Shown piece by piece: positions 1-5,428 of a stretch of DNA of 20,577 bases. The notes beneath the pieces were generated by a model. The model worked only from the letters and a program-made list of their open reading frames with translations. It did not search any database and had not been told where the DNA came from. Within the stretch, counting starts at the first letter, position 1, and each line of letters opens with the position of its first letter. The DNA is taken from NCBI GenBank assembly GCA_015222795.1, contig JADFVY010000108.1, forward strand, positions 1 to 20,577, read 5' to 3'. The position numbers and the translations under genes are program-made. This DNA is from Pseudomonadota bacterium (GTDB taxonomy: Bacteria > Pseudomonadota > Alphaproteobacteria > UBA8366 > JADFVY01).

Positions 1-557
1 ATGTTGCCGGCATTGTCTTCGTGACAATGGCTGCAGGCCATGTCCATCTGGCCACGGCGCTGATAGTAGAACTCCTTGCCCTTTTTGAAGAAAGGCGTCG
101 CCTTGCCGCCGATATCGACGGCCACTGGCAAGCCACGTGACTGGTACCCGATGAAAGACGCCATTCCCTGCATTTCCTTGGACTCGTATTTCCAGGGTTT
201 GGCTTTCTGATTGTCCTTCCGGCATTCGTTAACGCGGAGCTCGATATTGATCATCTTGCCCCATGCCTCGTAATAGGCCGGATAGCGCGTTTTAACGCCC
301 TTCATGGATTCCTCGGCGTCACCATGGCAGTCCTCGCAGGACTTGTTGGCTTCGCCTTCGCGGGTTGACCATAGTTCGCCGCCATAGTCGGCAATCAGCA
401 TGGCCGGATTCGAAAAGTCGTCATCCTGCATCGCCTGGGTTTCAGGCTCGGCGGACAGATACCCGCTCTTCGGTTCGCCGGTGGCGACGGTTGCGATGGA
501 AAAGACCGCGGCCACGGCCGCGACCGCCATCAGACCTGTAGTTTTATTTTTCTGCAT
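1..557 (-). CDS. soxA: SoxA, diheme cytochrome c of the SoxXA complex (3' part missing)
   Basis: SoxA and SoxX form the periplasmic c-type cytochrome that couples thiosulfate oxidatively to the carrier SoxYZ. I read 185 codons on the reverse strand before the window edge. They comprise a hydrophobic signal peptide (about residues 8-26) and two heme-attachment CxxCH motifs, CEDCH at 74-78 and CSHCH at 175-179, which marks the diheme form of SoxA. The C-terminal part, including the active-site cysteine heme ligand, lies outside the window. The ATG at 555-557 is preceded by a strong GGGAGGAG ribosome site. It is the last visible gene of soxX-soxY-soxZ-soxA, 54 bp after soxZ. soxB and possibly soxCD would be expected further left. 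The family assignment rests on both heme motifs and gene order. Confidence 0.93.
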   Translation of the reverse strand, partial: MQKNKTTGLMAVAAVAAVFSIATVATGEPKSGYLSAEPETQAMQDDDFSNPAMLIADYGGELWSTREGEANKSCEDCHGDAEESMKGVKTRYPAYYEAWGKMINIELRVNECRKDNQKAKPWKYESKEMQGMASFIGYQSRGLPVAVDIGGKATPFFKKGKEFYYQRRGQMDMACSHCHEDNAGN

Positions 558-611
558 CCCGTATTTCTCCTCCCTGTCGTCAGGTTTTGTTTGGTTTAGT
601 GGAGGCCTCGG

Positions 612-941
612 TCAGCTGACCTTGAGGTCCTTCTTGGCGGTGTATTTGCTGCCATCGTCGTCGACCCAGGTGAACTCCATCGTGCCGCTTTCCGTAGCGC
701 GCATATGGAAAGACATATAGGGGTTCGCCGCAATGGAGGTCTCCCAGTCCGAGCTGAAAAATTCCTTGCCGTTGAAGGTGACGCTGAACTTGTTGATGAT
801 CTTGCGCGGAATAAGCTCGCCGGACTTCTTGTCCTTCCGCAGTCCTGTCTCCATCTTGTGTGAGATCAGGCTCTTGATTTCGATGATTTCCCCCTGGGCG
901 GCCGATTTCGGCACCTTCACGCGGGGTTTTGCACTTGCCAT
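612..941 (-). CDS. soxZ: SoxZ, sulfur-carrier complex subunit
   Basis: SoxZ is the scaffold subunit of SoxYZ, the periplasmic carrier on which thiosulfate-derived sulfur is bound and oxidised. The 109-residue protein has the family length and the familiar core, with PRVKVPKSA near the N-terminus, EIIEIKSLISHKMETGLRKD at about 18-37, and FFSSDWETSIAANPY at about 61-75. It has no signal peptide, as expected, because SoxZ is exported piggyback with Tat-targeted SoxY. The ATG is preceded by GGAGA at 8 nt spacing. It lies 30 bp after soxY, which supports co-transcription and equal stoichiometry. Confidence 0.95.
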   Translation of the reverse strand: MASAKPRVKVPKSAAQGEIIEIKSLISHKMETGLRKDKKSGELIPRKIINKFSVTFNGKEFFSSDWETSIAANPYMSFHMRATESGTMEFTWVDDDGSKYTAKKDLKVS

Positions 942-971
942 GTCATTATTCTCCGTATTTCCGGTTTCAGG

Positions 972-1448
972 TCAGCCGCCGCAGCCGCCGATTGTCACTT
1001 TCACTTCCACGGTCTCGCGATGGAAGCTCCCGTCGCTCATTTCCGCCACCGCAACGATATTCTGCGTCTTGATCAGGCGCATGCGCGTGGAGGCCTTGGC
1101 GATGCCGCTGGCTGGTGTGAAATGGATCGAGCAGACTTCCGGCCGCGGGTTGGCCTCGGCGAAGATATGCACTGTTTTGACGTAATCGCCGTCGGTCATC
1201 GGGCTGTCGACTTCGACGCTGATCGGCACCGTGTTGCCGTTCTCCGCGATCTGCGGAAGGTCCAGCGTGATCCGCCCTTCCTCGGTGGCGGCGCCGCCCG
1301 TGGCCTTGGCTATGGCTTTATCCATGGCCGCCTTGTCGGCCAGCGATACCCGCGGCAGCATGCCGACGGTGGCGGCCGCGGCCGCCGCACCGACCAGCAC
1401 GATAACATGCCGGCGGCTGATTTCTGTTGGCGTTTCCTTCGAATTCAT
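972..1448 (-). CDS. soxY: SoxY, sulfur-carrier protein with GGCGG swinging arm
   Basis: SoxY carries the covalently bound sulfur intermediate on a C-terminal cysteine. The 158-residue sequence ends in the diagnostic GGCGG arm (154-158, carrier Cys156). The N-terminus has a twin-arginine signal (SRRHVIVLV followed by an alanine-rich hydrophobic stretch, about 11-30), consistent with Tat export of the folded SoxYZ dimer. The mature domain contains the family-type EVCSIHFTPASGIAKASTR segment (about 104-122). The ATG has a GAGGAAA ribosome site. It sits between soxX and soxZ in the leftward operon. The full signature leaves no realistic alternative. Confidence 0.96.
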   Translation of the reverse strand: MNSKETPTEISRRHVIVLVGAAAAAATVGMLPRVSLADKAAMDKAIAKATGGAATEEGRITLDLPQIAENGNTVPISVEVDSPMTDGDYVKTVHIFAEANPRPEVCSIHFTPASGIAKASTRMRLIKTQNIVAVAEMSDGSFHRETVEVKVTIGGCGG

Positions 1449-1521
1449 TTTGGTTTCCTCGATTATTGTCCTGTCAGCGCCCGCTATGCCGGGCTTGTCT
1501 ATGATTTGCCGTTAACGGTTG

Positions 1522-1992
1522 TTACTTGAGGGTCATCAGGTAGGCGACGATATCCTCGACTTCCTCGGCTGTCAGCATTGGCTTGCCCGTCCATTTCTTC
1601 TGCACCATGTGCAGCCCATCGGTCTTGTAGAAGGCCGGCATGATGGTGTCTGGGTTGGCGTATTTGGGGTTAACGATGCGCAGTCGAATTTCACCTTCCG
1701 ACAGGCGGCCGGCGACATCGTTCAGTGCCGGACCAACCTCGCCGTGAAATGGCTGCTCGGGCACCGGCAATGTATGGCAAGCCAGGCAGTTACCCTTTTT
1801 GCGGTGGATGGCCGTTTGCCGGCCTTTTACCGGGTCACCCGGTTTACCGGTCAGTGAATCGGGAATGCTGTTGCTGTCGACAATTTTGTATTTCACCAAT
1901 TCAGCGGCCGCCACGCTTGCCGGTGTCGCCATGCCGGCAATCGCCAGAACCGCCACGCCCAGCAGGGGCAAGACATATTTTTCGATCGTCAA
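1522..1992 (-). CDS. soxX: SoxX, monoheme cytochrome c of the SoxXA complex
   Basis: SoxX is the electron-accepting small subunit of SoxXA. I place the start at the TTG at 1990-1992, giving 156 residues. It follows GGAGG at 5 nt spacing and is directly followed by a signal peptide (KYVLPLLGVAVLAIAG, ending near ASVAAA at 25-30). The frame is open upstream to an ATG at 2058, but that adds 22 polar residues ahead of the signal peptide and has a poorer ribosome site. The mature protein has one heme motif, CLACH (69-73), and a likely axial Met118 in DTIMPAF. It is the first gene of the leftward sox operon. The inferred promoter at 2100-2127 leaves a leader of roughly 100 nt. Confidence 0.93.
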   Translation of the reverse strand: MTIEKYVLPLLGVAVLAIAGMATPASVAAAELVKYKIVDSNSIPDSLTGKPGDPVKGRQTAIHRKKGNCLACHTLPVPEQPFHGEVGPALNDVAGRLSEGEIRLRIVNPKYANPDTIMPAFYKTDGLHMVQKKWTGKPMLTAEEVEDIVAYLMTLK

Positions 1993-2099
1993 TATTTCCT
2001 CCCATTTACCCAAAGAATCACTCCGGGTTCTTTTGTTTAGGTTGTAGGGGACTGCCACTCCGGCTTGTATCCCCAGTTAATTTAAGGCCTTGTAAGCCC

Positions 2100-2127
2100 A
2101 TCATATTCGAGTTTGATGATTTATCAA
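2100..2127 (-). promoter_or_regulatory. Predicted sigma70-type promoter of soxXYZA
   Basis: On the reverse strand, TTGATA (2127-2122) and TATGAT (2105-2100) are 16 nt apart, and each matches the sigma70 consensus at 5 of 6 positions. Transcription would start near 2093, about 100 nt before the soxX TTG. Both hexamers lie inside the palindrome arms, so a bound repressor would block polymerase. Confidence 0.55.
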
Positions 2128-2140
2128 GGCGGAATATGAT
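2113..2140 (+). promoter_or_regulatory. Predicted sigma70-type promoter of soxS
   Basis: On the forward strand, TTGATG (2113-2118) and TATGAT (2135-2140) are 16 nt apart, mirroring the soxX promoter because of the palindrome. The start would fall near 2147, giving soxS a leader of about 140 nt. The two promoters face away from each other but overlap physically, so they may compete. Confidence 0.5.
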
Positions 2141-2287
2141 AAGGAATTATTTACCATGTTTCCGAGGCAATGATGCCACTTTAATGCAAATGGGGCAACA
2201 TTTCAGGCTATAGTTCAATAGGCGTTGCAAGTTCTGGCTGTAAAATAGCCGGAAACGTTAATGGGATAATCGACAGAAAATAAGTAT

Positions 2288-2743
2288 ATGCGTGGAAAAA
2301 TATTATTTCTGGCGATCTTGTATTTATCGCTTTTAGCAAGGGCCGGCGACGCGGCGGAACTTGTGATGTTCGAAACTGACAGTTGCGAGTGGTGCGAACT
2401 GTGGCACGCGGAAATCGGCGTGATCTATGCGAAGACGGCCGAAGCCAGGACCGCGCCGCTTCGCCGCGTCAGCATCGAGGACCCGGTGCCCGGAGACCTC
2501 GAACATGTTCGCGGGATTCATTACACGCCGACCTTCGTGCTTATGGAGGACGGCAAGGAAGTCGGGCGAATCCTGGGTTATCCGGGCGAGGATTTTTTCT
2601 GGGGGCTTTTGGGAATGGAGCTTGAAAAGCTTAAATCGAACGTACTCGACGGCGGCGCGCAAGCCGGCGCATCGGAATGCGTTGAATTTGTAAACAGGGA
2701 GAGTGGAGATGAAAAAACTGGCGATAGCGCTGCTGATTGCTAG
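2288..2743 (+). CDS. soxS: SoxS, periplasmic thioredoxin-like protein
   Basis: SoxS is a periplasmic thiol reductase thought to keep the SoxY carrier cysteine active by reducing inactive disulfides. The 151-residue protein has a signal peptide (residues 1-22), a thioredoxin-type CEWC motif at about 33-36, a cis-proline segment YTPTFVLMEDG (about 78-88), and the SoxS-typical GRILGYPGEDFFWGLL (about 93-108). The APLRRVSI stretch between them also fits the family. It is transcribed divergently from soxX and overlaps the next gene by 35 bp, which suggests coupled translation. The last 35 or so residues, which include two more cysteines, are not part of the thioredoxin fold I recognise. Alternatively this could be a more general thiol reductase, but the context favours SoxS. 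Confidence 0.85.
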   Translation: MRGKILFLAILYLSLLARAGDAAELVMFETDSCEWCELWHAEIGVIYAKTAEARTAPLRRVSIEDPVPGDLEHVRGIHYTPTFVLMEDGKEVGRILGYPGEDFFWGLLGMELEKLKSNVLDGGAQAGASECVEFVNRESGDEKTGDSAADC

Positions 2744-3206
2744 CGGTTTGGCGGGAACGGCCAGAGCCGCCGAAGAGGTTCTGGTCACACTAAAGACGAT
2801 GACGCCCGAGACCGCGCTGACCCTGGCGCAGGCAACGCTGCAGGATTGCCGTGAAAGGGGTTATCAGGTTGCCGTTGCCGTGGTCGATCGTTCGGGTAAC
2901 CTGCAGGTGTTACTGCGGGACCGGTTCGCGGGCGTACACACATTGGAAACGGCACGCCGCAAGGCGTGGACGGCGGTTTCCTTCCGCACCGATACCCTGG
3001 TGATGGCCGAGGAAACCGCGGCCGGCAAGGAAGCCTCCGGGGTGCGTTTCGTTGAACAGGCGATGATGGTCGGCGGTGGGGTCGTTGTTCAGGCCGCGGG
3101 TGCGCTCGTCGGCGGCATCGGTGTATCAGGCGCACCGGGCGGGCCAGCCGACGATGAATGCGCAAGAGCCGGAATCGAGGCGGTCCAGAGCGATCTGGAT
3201 TTCTGA
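2709..3206 (+). CDS. Secreted GlcG/HbpS-family heme-binding protein
   Basis: This protein belongs to the DUF336 (GlcG/HbpS) family. Characterised members bind heme or sense redox state, while others are uncharacterised. The ATG at 2709 is preferred over an in-frame GTG at 2703 because AGGGAGAG lies at proper spacing. The 165-residue product has a signal peptide (KKLAIALLIASGLAGTARA). The family features are an N-terminal LTLAQATLQDCRERGYQVAVAVVDRSGNL segment, LLRDRFAG, SFRTDTL, and the glycine-rich end VGGIGVSGAPGGPADDECARAGI. The start lies inside the end of soxS, so the pair forms an operon. A link to sulfur or heme redox sensing in the periplasm is inference from position. The ligand cannot be read from the sequence. 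Confidence 0.82.
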   Translation: MKKLAIALLIASGLAGTARAAEEVLVTLKTMTPETALTLAQATLQDCRERGYQVAVAVVDRSGNLQVLLRDRFAGVHTLETARRKAWTAVSFRTDTLVMAEETAAGKEASGVRFVEQAMMVGGGVVVQAAGALVGGIGVSGAPGGPADDECARAGIEAVQSDLDF

Positions 3207-3222
3207 ACCCGCCAGAATGAGG

Positions 3223-3251
3223 TTTACGCAGCCGGTTCGTTTACATATGAT
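3223..3251 (+). promoter_or_regulatory. Possible soxR promoter
   Basis: TTTACG (3223-3228) and TATGAT (3246-3251) are 17 nt apart, with 4/6 and 5/6 consensus matches. The surrounding ATATGATAGGATGAATATAT resembles the right half of the soxX/soxS palindrome (ATATGATAAGGA), which hints at autoregulation by SoxR. Transcripts from here would run through the hairpin at 3348-3410 before reaching soxR. Confidence 0.35.
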
Positions 3252-3347
3252 AGGATGAATATATAAAACATCCTGGCTTGGTGTGCGATTACGACTGCGG
3301 GGCCAGTGCGATGGAGATGCAAAAATTATTATAACGGGATGCTGGTC

Positions 3348-3410
3348 CCGCTACCCATTGCCATTTATCCGGCCAAATCAATTGGCCGGATAAATGGCAA
3401 TGGGTAGCGG
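3348..3410. repeat. Perfect 29-bp inverted repeat (hairpin) just before soxR
   Basis: Arms 3348-3376 and 3382-3410 are perfectly complementary over 29 bp with a 5-nt loop (ATCAA). The arm begins CCGCTACCCATTGCC. No U-tract follows, and the structure ends 14 nt before the soxR start, leaving little room for a downstream promoter. It could terminate soxS-hbpS transcription, act in the soxR leader as an attenuator or RNA-stability element, or be a mobile palindromic element. Confidence 0.85.
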
Positions 3411-3424
3411 TAGCATGGTGGAAA

Positions 3425-3778
3425 TTGAGTGAAATGAATAGTATATACGATTTCGATGGTGAATCTGGATTTGGCGCTCTTTGGGCAAAGGCTGGCGAGG
3501 CCAATACGCTGCTTCGCTCCATGGCCAACGAAAACCGGCTGATGATCTTGTGTCTGTTGGCCGACGGTGAAAAATCGGTCGGTGAAATAGAGACACTGAC
3601 TGGCGCGCGCCAGCCCACGGTCTCGCAGCAACTGGCGCGCCTGCGTGCCGATGGCATTGTCGATTCTCGGCGCGACGGGAAGACTATCCATTACTCGCTG
3701 TCTTGCGATCGCACGCGCAAACTGCTGGAAGAGCTTTGCGATTTATTCCGCGCGGCCTCCGCTGAGAAGACGGATTAA
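3425..3778 (+). CDS. soxR: SoxR, ArsR-family sulfur-responsive repressor
   Basis: This is a 117-residue winged-helix repressor that in related organisms represses sox genes until sulfane sulfur is present. The HTH core is clear: LLRSMANENRLMILCLLADGEKSVGEI (29-55), recognition helix ARQPTVSQQLARLRADGIV (61-79), and wing SRRDGKTIHYSL (81-92). Cys43 and Cys105 sit in the helices where SqrR/BigR-type sensors carry their persulfide-sensing pair, and Cys94 is additional. The TTG at 3425 gives the stated length and an ATG at 3434 is an alternative. Neither has a good ribosome site. It lies downstream of soxS and hbpS in the same direction but is separated by 218 bp containing a hairpin. Assignment as SoxR rather than a generic ArsR regulator rests on the Sox context and cysteine placement. 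Confidence 0.83.
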   Translation: MSEMNSIYDFDGESGFGALWAKAGEANTLLRSMANENRLMILCLLADGEKSVGEIETLTGARQPTVSQQLARLRADGIVDSRRDGKTIHYSLSCDRTRKLLEELCDLFRAASAEKTD

Positions 3779-3784
3779 CCACAA

Positions 3785-3847
3785 GAGCATCTTTATCCGA
3801 TCTATTGGAATCTCTTATGCGATCCAATAAATCGGATAAAGATGCTC
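3785..3847. terminator. Long hairpin after soxR (25-bp stem, one mismatch)
   Basis: Arms 3785-3809 and 3823-3847 pair over 25 bp with a single C/A mismatch (3802/3830) and a 13-nt loop. It starts 7 nt after the soxR stop codon, in a gap between convergent genes, so a terminator role is likely. No U-tract follows the stem on either strand, so it is not a canonical intrinsic terminator. Confidence 0.65.
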
Positions 3848-3862
3848 GCCCCTTGAAATTGC

Positions 3863-3917
3863 GGGCAATATCCGATCAAACTGAACCGGACCAGTTCCGT
3901 TTGATCGGATATTGCCC
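3863..3917. terminator. Second long hairpin between soxR and the CHAP lipoprotein gene
   Basis: A 19-bp perfect stem (3863-3881 with 3899-3917) is extended by a mismatch and 4 further pairs (GAAC/GTTC), with a 7-nt loop. It lies 10 bp beyond the stop codon of the leftward lipoprotein gene and would serve that transcript. It is distinct in sequence from the neighbouring hairpin apart from a shared TATCCGATC. Confidence 0.6.
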
Positions 3918-3918
3918 T

Positions 3919-3942
3919 AGAGCAATTTTAAGATGATGCTCT
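3919..3942. repeat. Small inverted repeat spanning the lipoprotein gene's stop codon
   Basis: AGAGCA (3919-3924) pairs with TGCTCT (3937-3942) around the stop codon at 3928-3930. The stem is short, so this is weak on its own. It is listed because it continues the pattern of palindromes placed over gene ends. Confidence 0.35.
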
Positions 3943-4509
3943 GGACACGTTCCCCTTGGGATAAATGAATCCGCTGACCGGATAGGGGCTCTTGCCCAGA
4001 ACATTGCCGGGGACATACCAGAATTTCACCGCCGACCAGTCGTTGCGCGCCGAAACGTCGCGCACCGGCGTATCGAGATGGATTCGGCCCTTGCCGAGCC
4101 AATTGGCGTGATTGACGATGATTTCCCGCTCGTTGACGATGCGGGTAACCACGGCAAGATGGCCGTATTTGTTTTTTGATGTCTTGCTCACCACCAGAAC
4201 CGCGCCCACGGTCGGCCGAGTTGAACGCTGATACTTGTCCTTGGCCTGGCCCCACCATGTCCAGGCGTTGCCGCGGATCGGTATGCCCGATTGCTCGCGC
4301 GCATAGGGAACGCATTGCAGCCCGGGCGAACCCTTAATAATGCGTGGGTTGGCGGGGGGCGGGGTAATGGCCCTGCCGGAATCGGCGTTCGCGGTATCGT
4401 TGGACCAGGCCGGCGGCGGAGCCTTTATGGACTGCTCCACCGACGGCGATGAACAGGCCGCCGTGCCCAGCACGGCAATCCAGATCAATAGGGTAGCCGG
4501 ATGCCTCAT
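3928..4509 (-). CDS. CHAP-domain lipoprotein, probable peptidoglycan hydrolase/amidase
   Basis: This is a 193-residue protein with a lipoprotein signal (hydrophobic 6-18, Cys19 in GTAAC), a proline-rich linker (about 30-56), and a CHAP cysteine-peptidase fold. Candidate catalytic residues are Cys66 in LQCVPYAREQSG, His117 in KYGHLAVVTRI, and Asn136 in VNHANW. CHAP enzymes cleave peptidoglycan amide or peptide bonds, so an envelope-anchored cell-wall role is expected. WTWWGQAKDKYQRS (83-96) matches the segment usually found after the cysteine helix. The gene converges on soxR and is not obviously linked to the Sox or polyketide functions. The substrate bond cannot be predicted. Confidence 0.83.
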   Translation of the reverse strand: MRHPATLLIWIAVLGTAACSSPSVEQSIKAPPPAWSNDTANADSGRAITPPPANPRIIKGSPGLQCVPYAREQSGIPIRGNAWTWWGQAKDKYQRSTRPTVGAVLVVSKTSKNKYGHLAVVTRIVNEREIIVNHANWLGKGRIHLDTPVRDVSARNDWSAVKFWYVPGNVLGKSPYPVSGFIYPKGNVSRASS

Positions 4510-4673
4510 GGGACGTTTCCCGATTATTGCGCCGAATCAGATGTTGCGGAATTCTACAGCATACCGGGTAAACAAAAAATTACCGGTGAACTCGTATAGC
4601 CATTGATGCTATCTGTTTAATTCACAAAACTACCCCACCCACGGGGCTGTAAACGCAGGACTATAAATACTTC

Positions 4674-5402
4674 ATGACACCCAGCGTCATTATTGTAATC
4701 CCCGCCTACAATGAAGCGGCAACAATCGCCGATGTGATAGAGCGTTGCCTGAAGACGGGTGTCGAGGTGATCGTCATCGACGACGGTTCGGCTGACGATA
4801 CGGCAGCGATCGTGGGGCGATATCCGATCGAATTGCTGCGCAACGATATTAATTACGGAAAAGCGGCCAGCCTGATGAAGGGCATGCGCCGGGCGGTCGA
4901 ACGTGGCGCCGGCATCGTCGCCACGATGGATGGCGACGCGCAGCACAGGCCGGAAGACCTGAACTCGCTTTTGGCCCGCGCGCAAGACAATCCCGGCGTC
5001 ATCGTCATCGGGTCGCGGCTGTGGGACAGCGCGGCGTTCCCGCGTGCGCGCTATGTCGGCAACCGGATCGCGGATTTCTGGATTTCCTGGGCCTGCGGTT
5101 ATCGGGTCGAGGACAGCCAGAGCGGCTTCCGGCTTTATCCGGCGGATCTGATCGGCCGCCTGAATGTGCCCCATGGGCCAGACCGGGGGTTTGTATTCGA
5201 AAGCGAGATCCTGATTGAGGCATCGAAGGCGGGGGCGCGCGCCATCTCCAGTCCCATTCCGGCGCTCTATGAGGGAACGCTGGTGCGCGCAAGCCATTTC
5301 CAGCCCGTGCAAGACGTCCTGCGAATCATCCGCATGGTCGCCTGGAAGCTAATATCCCGCGGCCTTTATCTTCAGGGTCTGTGGCGGGTGATCAGAGGGT
5401 AA
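4674..5402 (+). CDS. Family 2 glycosyltransferase (DPM1/polyprenol-type)
   Basis: This 242-residue GT-A fold enzyme transfers a sugar from a nucleotide (or similar) donor. The motifs are IPAYNEA (9-15), VIDDGSADDT (34-43), the metal-binding DGD (86-88), and a C-terminal acceptor region SQSGFRLYPADL. Its length matches single-domain dolichol-phosphate-mannose-synthase-like enzymes without membrane segments. No ribosome site precedes the ATG, and a TATAAAT sequence (4662-4668) lies just upstream, so the mRNA could be leaderless (low certainty). It converges on the halogenase-like gene and borders the polyketide locus. Aryl-polyene loci commonly include such a transferase, so head-group glycosylation of the polyene is a plausible job, but it may be unrelated. 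Confidence 0.85.
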   Translation: MTPSVIIVIPAYNEAATIADVIERCLKTGVEVIVIDDGSADDTAAIVGRYPIELLRNDINYGKAASLMKGMRRAVERGAGIVATMDGDAQHRPEDLNSLLARAQDNPGVIVIGSRLWDSAAFPRARYVGNRIADFWISWACGYRVEDSQSGFRLYPADLIGRLNVPHGPDRGFVFESEILIEASKAGARAISSPIPALYEGTLVRASHFQPVQDVLRIIRMVAWKLISRGLYLQGLWRVIRG

Positions 5403-5410
5403 TGCCGCTT

Positions 5411-5428
5411 AGAGCCGGGCCAGGCTCT
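5411..5428. terminator. Short hairpin between convergent genes
   Basis: AGAGCC (5411-5416) and GGCTCT (5423-5428) form a 6-bp GC-rich stem with a 6-nt loop. It lies between the glycosyltransferase stop and the halogenase-like gene, touching the latter's stop codon. A bidirectional terminator is plausible but the stem is short. Confidence 0.45.

Larger units (their letters stand above)
2100..2140. promoter_or_regulatory. Nested palindrome, candidate SoxR operator between soxX and soxS
   Basis: Outer arms ATCATATTC (2100-2108) and GAATATGAT (2132-2140) and inner arms TTGAT (2113-2117) and ATCAA (2123-2127) are perfect inverted repeats sharing the same centre, base 2120. ArsR-family regulators such as SoxR, SqrR and BigR are dimers that bind AT-rich inverted repeats over promoters, and a soxR gene lies 1.3 kb away. 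The site is seen directly. Its role as a SoxR operator is inference. It does not match the ATTC-N8-GAAT form I recall for SqrR, since ATTC and GAAT here are 23 nt apart. Confidence 0.6.

Noticed and set aside
1993..2058. Upstream ATG extension of soxX
   Set aside because: It adds 22 polar residues before the signal peptide. The internal TTG has a GGAGG site at good spacing.
3348..3917. Cluster of hairpins as a CRISPR array or integron site
   Set aside because: The arms differ from one another, there are no regularly spaced direct repeats, and no cas or integrase gene is near.
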